From a virus: DNA of 63,760 bases. Positions within the stretch are counted from its first letter, which is position 1. The number at the start of each line of letters is the position of its first letter. Location: IMG/VR virus record IMGVR_UViG_3300036791_001402, positions 1 through 63,760 of that record; one strand, given 5' to 3'. The position numbers and the translations under genes were made by a program. Positions 1 to 7,937 of this stretch are shown here, piece by piece. Under the pieces are notes generated by a model. That model did not search any database and was not told the DNA's origin. It saw only the letters and a list, made by a program, of their open reading frames with translations.

Positions 1-126
1 CCGCCGGTCATGCCATCGACATCGTGACTCTGGTCAACGAACTGGACCGGCATAACGAGACCAGGGAGATCGGGGGCGCGGCGTATTTGGCCTCCCTGAC
101 CGAAGGTCTTCCCCGCCGGCCGGTGA
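1..126. repeat. Direct terminal repeat, left copy
   Basis: These 126 bases are identical to 63626-63751. The helicase reading frame continues without a break when the two copies are overlapped. This is the signature of a circular or circularly permuted genome assembled with an overlap of about one k-mer. A physical direct terminal repeat of the virion DNA is less likely because it falls inside a coding gene. Confidence 0.93.
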
Positions 127-1145
127 TCGATGAATACATCCGCATCGTTGCCGACAAGTCGCTGCTCCGCCAGTTGATCAAGATCTCGACCGATGCCATT
201 GCGAGGGCTGTCAACGAGGAAGATACCGGCGCGGCCCTGATCGACGCGACAGCGGCGACTCTCGCCAAGGCGGTCGCCGATTGCCGGGTGAGGTGGCATG
301 TGATCCCCGACCGGGATTTCCTGATCGGGGCGAACCGCTTCATGCTGGGGGGATCCGTCGAGGTCGAGTGGCGGGTGGATGGATTGGTTCAGTTAGGCGG
401 GAACGGAGTGGTGGTGGGGGATCCGGGGGCCAGCAAGAGTCTGCTCTGCCTCGACATGCTTTTGCACATGGTTGCTGGATGTTCGTGGCTGGGGAAGACG
501 ATTCCGAAGCGGGTGAAGTGCGCGTTGGTTTCCCGCGAGGACCATCCCAACCTGACCCGGCAGCGGGCGCGACGGTTGATCGAAGGTCTGCCTGAGAACG
601 TCTACGAGGCCTTGCAGGAGATCAACCTCGATGACTGGATGTGGATCAACAGCCGGGCCCAGGCGGAGACCTTCTCGCTCGAGAAGGAAGCCGATGTCGA
701 GGAGATCATCGTCAACTTCAAACGCCGCGGGGTGGAGTTTGCGGTCTTTGACGTTTTCCGGCGCCTGTGGGAAGGGGACGAAAACGACAATACCCAAGTC
801 GCTCATGTGCTCTCGGTGCTGACCCGGATCCAGACCGAGTGCCAGTGCGACCTCGTCCTCCTGCACCACCTTTCCAAGGCAGAGGGCGGAATCTTTAACC
901 GCATCCGGGGCGCGTCCTCGATCTACGGCTGGCGGGAATGGGCCTTCGGGGTCAGCGTGGAGAATTCCGATGCCGCCGCCACGGAGCGGGTTCGCAAGAT
1001 CGTGTTCGACACCAAGGCCGATGCTGCTTCGCTGCCCATCTACTACCAGATCCGCAATTCCCCGCAAAAAGTATCGATTGTCCTTGCCGATCCTCCGGCA
1101 AAGTCTGAAACTTCCAAAACCCGCAGTAGAAGGAGAACTCCATGA
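3..1145 (+). CDS. DnaB-type replicative helicase, C-terminal part (gene continues from 63337)
   Basis: This is the downstream part of a 477-residue protein whose N-terminus lies at 63337-63751; the frame is continuous over the circular join. The N-terminal third is a DnaB N-terminal domain (VNIDAERTILGAILLDNAAL and following). The C-terminal part is a RecA-fold ATPase of the RepA/AAA_25 kind with Walker A GDPGASKS (lysine near residue 242) and a Walker-B-like FAVFDVF. A DnaB-N domain joined to an AAA_25-type motor differs from a standard DnaB C-terminal domain. It follows the O-like initiator, which suggests it is the replication-fork helicase loaded at the iterons. The stop overlaps the next start. 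Confidence 0.85.
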   Translation, partial: AGHAIDIVTLVNELDRHNETREIGGAAYLASLTEGLPRRPVIDEYIRIVADKSLLRQLIKISTDAIARAVNEEDTGAALIDATAATLAKAVADCRVRWHVIPDRDFLIGANRFMLGGSVEVEWRVDGLVQLGGNGVVVGDPGASKSLLCLDMLLHMVAGCSWLGKTIPKRVKCALVSREDHPNLTRQRARRLIEGLPENVYEALQEINLDDWMWINSRAQAETFSLEKEADVEEIIVNFKRRGVEFAVFDVFRRLWEGDENDNTQVAHVLSVLTRIQTECQCDLVLLHHLSKAEGGIFNRIRGASSIYGWREWAFGVSVENSDAAATERVRKIVFDTKADAASLPIYYQIRNSPQKVSIVLADPPAKSETSKTRSRRRTP

Positions 1146-1324
1146 TTGGATTCCTGATAACCCTGTTGGTCGTCATCCTCGTAGTCGGTCTCATTTTCTG
1201 GGGACTGATGCTGTTAGGCGTTCCCCAGCCCTGGCTCAATTTCATCCGGGTGGTGGTGGGACTGATCGTGCTGATCTGGGCGCTCTACCGCTTGCTGCCG
1301 CTGACAGGAGTTCCGTTGAGATAA
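1142..1324 (+). CDS. Small two-helix membrane protein
   Basis: This 60-residue protein has two hydrophobic segments (about residues 3-26 and 35-52) and a short charged tail. Its ATG overlaps the helicase stop as ATGA, so translation is probably coupled. I do not recognise a family. It could be a holin- or antiholin-like peptide, but the lysis genes lie 3.5 kb downstream, so that is speculative. Confidence 0.7.
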   Translation: MIGFLITLLVVILVVGLIFWGLMLLGVPQPWLNFIRVVVGLIVLIWALYRLLPLTGVPLR

Positions 1325-1336
1325 GGAGGATATTGA

Positions 1337-2287
1337 ATGACGAACAAAGGAAAACTCTCCACTCACCTGTGCGAATGCAACTGCGGGAAGGTGACGCCCA
1401 TTGCCACCCGCAATGATGTGCGGCGGCATCAGGTCAAAGGTCAGCCGGTGCGCTTTCTGCCCGGACACAATTGCGGCCCGAAGCGTCTGCGCGAGGAATT
1501 GGTCAGGCAGCAGGACGAGATCACCGTGGAACTGCTGGAAGAGATGCGGAGCTGGGACGACCGCAGGGTTGCCAACCGTCTTGACGGGCGCATGCGAAGC
1601 CTCGAACGCTGGCACAAATCGACCTTTGTTGAGATCGGCCTAATCTGTCTGGAGATGTCTGAGCGAAAGCTCTGGACGAAGCTGGCCGATCCGGCGACCG
1701 GGGTGGTTTACACCAGCTTTGATGGCTGGCTTAAGCTGGCCGCCCCGGTGTCGCAGTCGACCGGCTATGCGGCTATGACCGCCCTCAAAAAGCTGAACGG
1801 GGTGGTATCTACGGCGGACCTGTTGCAGATGCCTCGGGGCAACGTGATGACGGTCTCCAAGCTGTCTAAAAAGACACGGGCATCGACGGTGACCGTCAAC
1901 GGTCATGCGGTGCCGATTGTCGAGGCGGCCAAGTCTCTGACCGAGGGGCAACTGCTGGACCGACTCGATGCCGAGTATCCTAACGAGCACCTGGAACCTG
2001 CCAAGAAAGTGATCGCCCGTCCCACCCGCTCCCAGCGCAGTGTGATCGATCAGGCCATTGAGATCGCCATGGCGCTCGAGGAGTGCCGCACCCGCGAGGA
2101 GGCGCTCGAGGCAATTGCCGTGGCGTATATTCAGGACAATTTAGTGCGCTACGATCAGTTGATGGATCCCCAGAACAGGCTCAGGGAACGCGCCCAGAGG
2201 GCCGAGGACGCGTCCGTAGCCTCCGTGCCATGCCAGGACATGGCGGAATCGCCGGCAGCGTCTGGCGAGGCCGCAGGGGCGAATTAA
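1337..2287 (+). CDS. Hypothetical protein with N-terminal Cys/His DNA-binding-like motif
   Basis: This 316-residue protein has an excellent ribosome site, AAGGAGGA, ahead of its ATG. The N-terminus (CECNCGK about residues 12-18, then RF-PGHN near 41-46) resembles the short zinc or AP2-like motif on many phage DNA-binding proteins. The middle is helical and has a Lys/Arg-rich stretch near 175-185. The C-terminus is acidic. Its place between helicase and HNH nuclease suggests a role in DNA metabolism. I do not recognise the full-length family. Confidence 0.75.
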   Translation: MTNKGKLSTHLCECNCGKVTPIATRNDVRRHQVKGQPVRFLPGHNCGPKRLREELVRQQDEITVELLEEMRSWDDRRVANRLDGRMRSLERWHKSTFVEIGLICLEMSERKLWTKLADPATGVVYTSFDGWLKLAAPVSQSTGYAAMTALKKLNGVVSTADLLQMPRGNVMTVSKLSKKTRASTVTVNGHAVPIVEAAKSLTEGQLLDRLDAEYPNEHLEPAKKVIARPTRSQRSVIDQAIEIAMALEECRTREEALEAIAVAYIQDNLVRYDQLMDPQNRLRERAQRAEDASVASVPCQDMAESPAASGEAAGAN

Positions 2288-2290
2288 CCC

Positions 2291-2605
2291 ATGGCGTATT
2301 TTCCGAAGCCGAAAGACATCGAGCGGGAGCCGGAAGCGGTCCACGTCAAGCCGGATGGGACCGAGCAGTGCAATCTGGCGACCGCTCAGGGGCGGGAAGA
2401 ATACCTGCTGCGGAAATACATCGCGTGGGTTCGGCAGGGCAAGGTCTGCTATCTCTGCCATCAGCCGCTGGCCTGGCGGGATGTGACCGCCGACCACTGG
2501 CAGCCCCGGGGCATGGGCGGGGCGCGGAGGGATGACCGGCAGGGAAACATCCGGGCCGCGCACTGGCTCTGCAACCAGAAAAAGGGGTCGCGGCGCATCG
2601 GTTGA
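2291..2605 (+). CDS. HNH endonuclease
   Basis: This 104-residue protein carries the HNH motif in its C-terminal half. CYLCHQ and a final HWLCNQKKG supply the structural zinc cysteines. ADHWQPRGMGG holds the first DH of the beta-beta-alpha metal site, followed by D..GNI and the last His. Small HNH proteins of this form occur in phage replication or packaging modules. Here it lies between the helicase and RusA, so a role in recombination or host DNA degradation is possible. It starts four bases after the preceding stop. Confidence 0.85.
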   Translation: MAYFPKPKDIEREPEAVHVKPDGTEQCNLATAQGREEYLLRKYIAWVRQGKVCYLCHQPLAWRDVTADHWQPRGMGGARRDDRQGNIRAAHWLCNQKKGSRRIG

Positions 2606-2635
2606 AGGTTTTTTACAGGAATCGGGGATTGCCAG

Positions 2636-2812
2636 TTGCCTAAAGTTATTGAAATACCTGTAGAATTTCGCTGCATCGGGATATTACTTGAGCGATGTGA
2701 ACTGCCGCGACGTTCCTGCACCCAATGTTGGTACGCGGATGGTCACGGTAACCCCACGCTGGTGAAGATCGCGATTTTCGAGGAAATACGCCTGAAGGGC
2801 AAGATTCAATGA
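2636..2812 (+). CDS. Small Cys-containing protein with TTG start
   Basis: An open frame of 58 codons begins at TTG 2636 with GGGGA upstream and ends in TGA, which overlaps the RusA start as ATGA. The product (starts LPKVIEIPVEF, contains RRSCTQCWYADGHG) has a CxxC pair. It fills an otherwise empty gap, and the coupled stop-start supports it as real. The function is unknown. Confidence 0.6.
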   Translation: MPKVIEIPVEFRCIGILLERCELPRRSCTQCWYADGHGNPTLVKIAIFEEIRLKGKIQ

Positions 2813-3231
2813 CGGACATCAGCTTTGTTACCTACACGCGACCGGAGCCGCAGGGATCGATGAAGGGCTTCGTGCGTCAGGGCAAGCCTGTAGTCACGTC
2901 TGACAATCCCAAAATGCGTCCCTATCGCGACGAGGTGACGCGCAACGCTGTCTACGAGCTGGCCAAGGCCAACCTCCCGCGCCCTCTGGCGGGGAAGCAT
3001 GTGCCGGTGAGCGTGGTTTACGATTTTCATTTCTCCCGACCTCCGTCGATTCCGAAGAAGCGGCATCATGTGGTAGTCAAGCCGGATTTTGACAAGCTGG
3101 CGCGCAGCACGACTGATGCTCTGACCGGCGTTCTCTACGTCGATGACGCGCAGATTGTCGAGGCCAGCATTCGCAAACACTACGGAACCCCGGAGCGGGT
3201 GGAGATTTCGGTGACCGTGCTGGAGGAGTAG
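2809..3231 (+). CDS. rusA: RusA-like Holliday junction resolvase
   Basis: This 140-residue protein matches the RusA family in length and motif order. It opens with a beta-strand followed by PQGSMKGF. The central KPDFDKLARSTTDAL and VDDAQIV hold the conserved aspartates that bind metal at the dimeric active site. RusA enzymes cut four-way junctions and help resolve branched phage DNA before packaging. Its start overlaps the stop of the small upstream gene. Its place in the replication block fits. Confidence 0.9.
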   Translation: MTDISFVTYTRPEPQGSMKGFVRQGKPVVTSDNPKMRPYRDEVTRNAVYELAKANLPRPLAGKHVPVSVVYDFHFSRPPSIPKKRHHVVVKPDFDKLARSTTDALTGVLYVDDAQIVEASIRKHYGTPERVEISVTVLEE

Positions 3232-3282
3232 CACGTTCGCAATCCGTTAGCGCAGTAGCAACCTCTCAGAAGGAGAAGTCTT

Positions 3283-3900
3283 ATGCCCGAAAAAATTCTT
3301 GCTTGGATCGTTCCGGTAGATACGGAGAACCACCCCGCACACCCCATCGCTCCCGGTGGTCCGCCACCTTACCCGTCGCATCCAATCCCGCCGACGGTCT
3401 GGCCAGAGCCTCCTGGTGGTGGCAGTGAGCCTCCTCTTGGAATCTGGGGACCGAACGATCCTCGACCAACTCCGCCGATCTATATTCCCGGCGCACCAGG
3501 TGGGAAGCCGCCCGGCATTTGGGGGCCAACCGACCCGTTCCCGACAAATCCTATCGTGATCCCGCCAAACCTGATCGGACCTGGCGTACCAGCGCATCCG
3601 ATTGTCATTCCGCCCCCGACTGCGCCCGGACACCCGGCACACCCCATCGTCCTGCCGCCGGAAATCTGGCCACCGGATCACAGGCCGACGCACCCCATCG
3701 TGCTCCCGCCGCCAATCGTGACGTATCCACCGCGTCCGACGCACCCCATTGTTCTCCCCGATCCACCACCCGATGGCCCATTGCCTCCAGTGACGGTTCT
3801 GGAAAACTGGGACGTGGTCGCGTACTGGACCCCTGAATCTGGCTGGGCGATGGCTATCGTCCCGGTTGGGGAGCAGCCCGTCGTTACACCGTCGAAGTAA
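3283..3900 (+). CDS. Proline-rich HPI-repeat protein
   Basis: This 205-residue protein has a strong ribosome site (AGAAGGAGAAG). Residues 15-170 are a proline-rich array in which HPI or HPIVLPP recurs about seven times (THPIVLPPP, AHPIVIPPP, SHPIPP), with two GIWGP motifs. The last 40 residues form an ordinary segment (VLENWDVVAYWTPESGWAM). Similar HPI-rich proteins are common in phage genomes, with unknown role. An extended virion or adhesion spacer is possible. It precedes a terminator-like hairpin. Confidence 0.8.
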   Translation: MPEKILAWIVPVDTENHPAHPIAPGGPPPYPSHPIPPTVWPEPPGGGSEPPLGIWGPNDPRPTPPIYIPGAPGGKPPGIWGPTDPFPTNPIVIPPNLIGPGVPAHPIVIPPPTAPGHPAHPIVLPPEIWPPDHRPTHPIVLPPPIVTYPPRPTHPIVLPDPPPDGPLPPVTVLENWDVVAYWTPESGWAMAIVPVGEQPVVTPSK

Positions 3901-3910
3901 ACGGGGGAAA

Positions 3911-3956
3911 GGGGCCGGTGCCGGGGGAAGTCCGGTCCCTGATTTTCTTGGTTAAA
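3911..3956 (+). terminator. Terminator-like hairpin
   Basis: GGGGCCGG (3911-3918) pairs with CCGGTCCC (3932-3939) and is followed by the T-rich tract TGATTTTCTT. It sits just after the proline-rich gene and would limit readthrough into the next gene, which must then have its own promoter in 3945-3985. Confidence 0.5.
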
Positions 3957-3989
3957 ATTCTCACATCATTTTCACGAGAGAGGAATCAC

Positions 3990-4778
3990 ATGTCATCGAC
4001 CATCACCGTGCCTTTCACCGGCACCATCACTGGCGGAACCATGACCTACACTCCTCCTCCAGGCAGCGGCACTCCGCCGCCCGGAGGAGGTACACCCCCA
4101 CCCACAGGATCGGATGGCATTCCCGATGCCATGCCCGTGATCCCGTTTGGCGCCCTGACCACCGGGATCCTGGACGCCTACGACGATCAGCCCTGGAAGT
4201 CGACCCATGACGCCGATAGCGAGGGAGGCACGAAGAGCGAAGGAACCACGACGTACATCAATGCTGTCGAGGGACGTAATTTCAAGGTTACCTACGAGGG
4301 CAAATACAGCGGCCACCGCTTCTCTCTGTGGTGCGCCGACGACGCCGACAGCCTTAACTGGTGCTACGACCTCGAGGTGCGCTTCGCCAAGCCGGACGAA
4401 ATTCGCAACATGGAGCTGGACATCAACCAGGTTCTCGATGACGGGCGCACCGTCATCTACGACTGCCAGTGTGTTCCCAACGGCTGGGAAGTCGATTGCT
4501 GGAAAGAGACCCGCGCCAAAGGGAATCCGCAGCAATGGGGCACCGGCTGGCACCACGTCCGCATCTTCTGCAGCCGCTCGGCGGACGGCAACGTGACCAA
4601 CTGGATCGGGGTCGAATTCGATGGCGCGTGGAGAAACTTCAACTACCCGCCCGGCAACAGAGCTTTGGAATTGGGGTGGGATGAAAAAAGGATTGTCATC
4701 AATTTCCAGCTCGGTTCGGCCAAGGACTCCGGCGTGATGGAGGCCTGGGCGCGCAACATCCAGGTCTGGCGTTGGTAA
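3990..4778 (+). CDS. Hypothetical secreted or lectin-like beta-rich protein
   Basis: The ATG at 3990 is chosen over an upstream one because GAGAGAGGA precedes it and because the upstream extension would cover the terminator hairpin. The 262-residue product has a Gly/Pro-rich linker (about residues 20-45). A Trp- and Cys-rich domain of roughly 190 residues with alternating strands follows (SLWCADDADSLNWCYDLEV, WHHVRIFCSR). This pattern suggests a jelly-roll or lectin-like fold. It lies directly upstream of the lysozyme. I do not recognise the family. Confidence 0.65.
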   Translation: MSSTITVPFTGTITGGTMTYTPPPGSGTPPPGGGTPPPTGSDGIPDAMPVIPFGALTTGILDAYDDQPWKSTHDADSEGGTKSEGTTTYINAVEGRNFKVTYEGKYSGHRFSLWCADDADSLNWCYDLEVRFAKPDEIRNMELDINQVLDDGRTVIYDCQCVPNGWEVDCWKETRAKGNPQQWGTGWHHVRIFCSRSADGNVTNWIGVEFDGAWRNFNYPPGNRALELGWDEKRIVINFQLGSAKDSGVMEAWARNIQVWRW

Positions 4779-4779
4779 T

Positions 4780-5256
4780 ATGAACCGGGAACAGACGCGC
4801 AAACACATCGAAGGGCATGAAGGCCGGCGTCATGCGGTCTATCTCGATACGGTCGGAGTTATGACCGTGGGCGTGGGCATGAACCTCGAAGAGACCTCAG
4901 CGCGGCAGCGCATCGAAGCCCTCAAGGTAAACTACGAGGATTTGTGCGCCCAGCGTGCGGAGCTTACCGACGAACACATCAACCTTCTGCTCGAGGAAGA
5001 CATCAGTAATGCCATCATCACCGTGTCCCGGGTGGTTCCCAGTTTCTGGGACCATCCCGACGAGGTGCAGATGGCCCTGGTGGACATGACGTTCAACATG
5101 GGCAGCCCTCGCGTGGCGAAGTTCGTGAACATGATCGCGGCGCTCAACAGAAAAGATTACCTGGCGGCGGCTGACGCCATGGCAGACTCTCTGTGGGCTA
5201 AGCAAGTACCCAACCGGGCTGCTGCGGACATAGCCCTGGTACGTAGCGCGGCATGA
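4780..5256 (+). CDS. Endolysin, T4-type lysozyme (GH24)
   Basis: This 158-residue muramidase has the T4 lysozyme triad: Glu14 in IEGHEG, Asp23 in VYLDTVG and Thr29 in MTVGVGMN. The spacings of 9 and 6 are exactly those of T4 E11-D20-T26. The C-terminal lobe has the family's MALVDMTFNMG and a late SLWAKQVPNRA segment. It degrades peptidoglycan at lysis. It has no signal peptide, so it needs a holin, and the next gene encodes a candidate. It starts one base after the preceding stop. Confidence 0.93.
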   Translation: MNREQTRKHIEGHEGRRHAVYLDTVGVMTVGVGMNLEETSARQRIEALKVNYEDLCAQRAELTDEHINLLLEEDISNAIITVSRVVPSFWDHPDEVQMALVDMTFNMGSPRVAKFVNMIAALNRKDYLAAADAMADSLWAKQVPNRAAADIALVRSAA

Positions 5257-5266
5257 GGAGAGCGAA

Positions 5267-5608
5267 ATGAATATCGAGCCCAACGTGAAGAAGTGGTTCA
5301 GAACATCGGTGCTGGCGGGACTGGGAGGCGGGATCGCTGGGGCGTTCGCGGCGGCCACTGACGCCACCAAGTACAACTTCCCGCACGATCTCGGATCGGG
5401 CAAGCTCTGGAAGTTCTTCTTCATGGGCGCGGCCATCACTTTCGGCGGATTGCTGATCAAATCGCCGTTCGGCCAGCAGATGATGGGAGCCTACAAGCAG
5501 AGTCAGGAGGATCTGGCCGCTAGTCAGGCGGCACTCGAGGAAACCAAGGCCGCGCTGAAAGCTCCAATGGCTGAAGTCAAGTCCCCGTCCCCTCCCAAGA
5601 AACCCTGA
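5267..5608 (+). CDS. Probable holin, two transmembrane segments
   Basis: This 113-residue protein has two hydrophobic stretches (about 14-31, glycine-rich, and 48-64) and a long hydrophilic C-terminal tail with a short coiled coil and PSPPKKP end. Ribosome site GAGGAGAGCGAA. Its place directly behind the lysozyme and ahead of a strong terminator, and its topology, are typical of holins or of spanin-like lysis accessory proteins. The assignment is contextual. Confidence 0.6.
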   Translation: MNIEPNVKKWFRTSVLAGLGGGIAGAFAAATDATKYNFPHDLGSGKLWKFFFMGAAITFGGLLIKSPFGQQMMGAYKQSQEDLAASQAALEETKAALKAPMAEVKSPSPPKKP

Positions 5609-5647
5609 AACGCTGGCGTAAAGGAATGATATCCGGGGACCAAAAGA

Positions 5648-5682
5648 AAAAGGCCGAACCCGGAAAAGCGGTTCGGCCTTTT
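5648..5682. terminator. Bidirectional intrinsic terminator
   Basis: AAAAGGCCGAACC (5648-5660) pairs perfectly with GGTTCGGCCTTTT (5670-5682) around a nine-base loop. U-runs follow in both directions. It separates the convergent plus-strand lysis block and the minus-strand ribozyme operon and would end both transcripts. Confidence 0.93.
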
Positions 5683-5710
5683 CGTAAGGCTTGGGGTGTA
5701 GACGGGGACG

Positions 5711-5938
5711 TCAGCCTTTCTCGTCGTCCTCGTCTTCCTCTTCTTCCAGTTTAGATAAACGCATTTCGTGATCCAGTGCGATCTGCAGCGCGTAACGCCG
5801 CATGCGGTTCAAGCCCCGTTCCATCCGGGTGAGGCTTTTTTCAGTTTCGACCTGAGCTTTAAGCAGATCCTTATGCATACCGGCTAGCAGTTCAACTGAG
5901 TGGGTTAGTGCTTCCAGACGTTGATCAATGGTTGCCAT
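5711..5938 (-). CDS. Small coiled-coil protein
   Basis: This 75-residue, almost entirely helical protein has heptad spacing (about residues 5-60) and an acidic tail (EEEEDEDDEKG). It is the last gene of the long minus-strand operon before the terminator. Small acidic coiled coils like this occur in many phages. Function unknown. Confidence 0.7.
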   Translation of the reverse strand: MATIDQRLEALTHSVELLAGMHKDLLKAQVETEKSLTRMERGLNRMRRYALQIALDHEMRLSKLEEEEDEDDEKG

Positions 5939-5959
5939 TTTATCTTTCTCCTTTTTGGG

Positions 5960-6166
5960 TTACCAGTCTTTGGCGTATTCGACCAATTCCTTTTTGCTTT
6001 TACGCTTCTTCTTGGCCTTCCCGCGAGGACGCCCACGGGGCTTAGCGCCGTTCCACATCCGGCTGGTGCAGCGGGGACATTTCTGCGGGTCGGTGAGCGA
6101 TTCCCACTCCCACGCGCAGACCTCGCACCGGCAGTGCTGCACCTCGCGCACAACGGTGGTGATCAT
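5960..6166 (-). CDS. Zinc-ribbon small basic protein
   Basis: The start at 6166 overlaps the stop of the serine recombinase as ATGA. The 68-residue product has a two-knuckle zinc ribbon (CRCEVC near 12-17 and CPRC near 30) and a very basic tail with an AT-hook-like PRGRPRGKAKKKRKSKK. This points to nucleic-acid binding. Being coupled to the recombinase, it may be its accessory factor; this is inference. Confidence 0.75.
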   Translation of the reverse strand: MITTVVREVQHCRCEVCAWEWESLTDPQKCPRCTSRMWNGAKPRGRPRGKAKKKRKSKKELVEYAKDW

Positions 6167-6822
6167 GTGACCTCCTTCTGGCTGGCGAGGATCTTGCGGA
6201 TGGTGCCGCCCGACCACGGAAGCCCGGAGCGGCTGAAGTGCTGTCCGTTATTCAACTGTCCGGCGATGGCTTCGCTCTTGAAACCGGTCTCCGCGAGGGT
6301 GAGCATCGTGGCAAGGATCATGCCTTCGCCGGGATAGGTGCCGTAGGGCTTGCGCCCCTCGCAGCGACCCTCCTTGGCCTTCTTGCGCTGCCGTGCGCCC
6401 CGGAGCTTGAGGACGATCATGGCCTTCTCGTATTCGGCGATAGCGCCGAAGATCTGCCGCACCAGCTTGCGCGAGGGATCCTCAGAGCAGAGGTCCGGCT
6501 CACAGGTGGAGATGAGCGTATAGCCGCTCTTCTTCATGTCGGAGATGATGGTTTCCGACACCATCAGGTCACGGGCAAGCCGGTCGAGCTTCTCAACGAT
6601 GATCGACTTGACTCCGTTTTCGGCGAGTGCGGCGAAGAGTTCGGCGAGGGCCGGACGGTCGTCCAATTCCTTGGTGCCGGAGACGCCTTCCTCGCGGAAG
6701 ACTTCCACGATCTCGATGCCGTTGGCTGCGGCGTATGCCTGGCAAGCCAGCAACTGACGGTCGAACCCGTCGCCTTCCACCTGGCCTTTGCCTGAGACCC
6801 TCAGGTATGCGTAAGCTTTCAT
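6163..6822 (-). CDS. Serine recombinase (resolvase/invertase family)
   Basis: This 219-residue protein has the resolvase N-terminal catalytic domain. YLRVSGKGQ holds nucleophile Ser10, and EGVSGTKELDDRPAL, KLDRLARD and GAIAEYEKAMI follow at the usual spacing. A C-terminal helix-turn-helix reads SGLPWSGGTIRKILAS. The length is that of small resolvases rather than large integrases. The phage also encodes a tyrosine integrase, so this enzyme may invert or resolve DNA, or act at another site. It lies in the ribozyme operon. Confidence 0.93.
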   Translation of the reverse strand: MKAYAYLRVSGKGQVEGDGFDRQLLACQAYAAANGIEIVEVFREEGVSGTKELDDRPALAELFAALAENGVKSIIVEKLDRLARDLMVSETIISDMKKSGYTLISTCEPDLCSEDPSRKLVRQIFGAIAEYEKAMIVLKLRGARQRKKAKEGRCEGRKPYGTYPGEGMILATMLTLAETGFKSEAIAGQLNNGQHFSRSGLPWSGGTIRKILASQKEVT

Positions 6823-6867
6823 GTTCCTATTCCTCAGTCCTTCTGGGGGTACAGGTCTTATTATCGT

Positions 6868-7056
6868 CTACTCTACCCGATTAATCAACTTTCTAAGGAT
6901 AAAGAGGGAAAGGACCAGCCAGATCAGTGCGCCCCAGACTCCTCCCCAGAGCAAAAAAAGAGGCAAAATCACGAAACTGGCGAAAAACCACAAGATTACC
7001 GAGGCCAGGCCGCGAGGCATCGGTGGCGGCGAGAAAGGCGGATCGTGTCTGCTCAT
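6868..7056 (-). CDS. Small membrane protein
   Basis: This 62-residue protein has two adjacent hydrophobic segments (about 18-38 and 39-56) and a basic end. Its ATG overlaps the upstream stop (7053-7055). I do not recognise a family. Confidence 0.65.
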   Translation of the reverse strand: MSRHDPPFSPPPMPRGLASVILWFFASFVILPLFLLWGGVWGALIWLVLSLFILRKLINRVE

Positions 7057-7403
7057 CGTGCTTTCCTTTTCGTCCGGGTTACAGGAGCTGTAATTTTCGA
7101 GGCTTTGGAGGCCTGTGGCGGGGTTGGTTTTACTTCGGGAGGCGTGGGAGCCTCCCGGGGCGCGGGAGCCTCCGGGGCCGGTTTAGCCGCGGCGGGTGCC
7201 GCCACCACATTGAGTACTTCGTCCCTCATGTCTGGATGATCAGGATCAAAAATTCCTAATTCCTTTGTCTCAGCGGGCATGAGGTTGTAGGCAATCGCGT
7301 GGCTGAAGCTGTCGAGCATCTCGATCACCTGATCGTGGTTCTCGGTCTTGAGCAGCCGTCTGAGCAGGGTATTTAATTCCTGCCGGTCTTGGTCTGAGAT
7401 CAT
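7053..7403 (-). CDS. Hypothetical protein with Pro/Ala-rich tail
   Basis: The start at 7403 overlaps the previous stop and follows GGAGGAAATC. The 116-residue product has a helical N-terminal half (MISDQDRQELNTLLRRLLKT) and a disordered Ala/Pro/Lys tail (residues 65-116). Function unknown. Confidence 0.7.
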   Translation of the reverse strand: MISDQDRQELNTLLRRLLKTENHDQVIEMLDSFSHAIAYNLMPAETKELGIFDPDHPDMRDEVLNVVAAPAAAKPAPEAPAPREAPTPPEVKPTPPQASKASKITAPVTRTKRKAR

Positions 7404-7936
7404 TTGTGATTTCCTCCATTGCGTTCTTTGAGCAATAGGCGCATCGGTTTGCTGGTGCGCCAGTGCAGGTTGAAGTTCTCGCCGGTCCATGGTTGCCGGT
7501 AGATCTTGTGATGGTCGCGTGGGTTGTCGAGTACGGTCGCATCGTCAAACCACGTCGCGTTGTCGGCGCGGCCCACGCTGAACTGGACGCCGATGTATGC
7601 CAGGCCTTCGTTCATCCACGTCGTGTCCGCCAGCTTGCCATCGACGTCCAGATTCCAGGCGTGGTGGACCGGCACCGGCAGACGAGGAGCTAGCGCCATG
7701 CCTTCGATATACGGCACCCCGTGCATGACTGCCGCGAACCACGCATTGCCGAAGCAGGATTTGGGTGCGCCTTGGATGGGTGGCGTTCCCGTGGGCCGAT
7801 ACCAGACCCCGTGCTGGAGCAGGAAGTCTTCCATGCCGTAATAGGGCAGCGACCTGTCGGTCATGGTCTTCCTCAGGTCGCGGAACTGTTCAAGGTACAG
7901 CTTCAGGTCGAGTTCGTGCTGGTTCAGATCCGTCAC
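7400..7936 (-). CDS. Putative papain/transglutaminase-like Cys-His-Asp protein
   Basis: In this 178-residue protein a Cys in KSCFGNAWF (about residue 62), a His in VPVHHAWNLD (about 91) and an Asp in GKLADTTWMN (about 104) follow one another as in papain- and transglutaminase-fold enzymes. The order and spacing C...HAWN...D-TW recur in a group of uncharacterised phage proteins. No signal peptide. Substrate unknown; a peptidase, amidase or inactive relative are all possible. Confidence 0.65.
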   Translation of the reverse strand: MTDLNQHELDLKLYLEQFRDLRKTMTDRSLPYYGMEDFLLQHGVWYRPTGTPPIQGAPKSCFGNAWFAAVMHGVPYIEGMALAPRLPVPVHHAWNLDVDGKLADTTWMNEGLAYIGVQFSVGRADNATWFDDATVLDNPRDHHKIYRQPWTGENFNLHWRTSKPMRLLLKERNGGNHK

Positions 7937-7937
7937 T

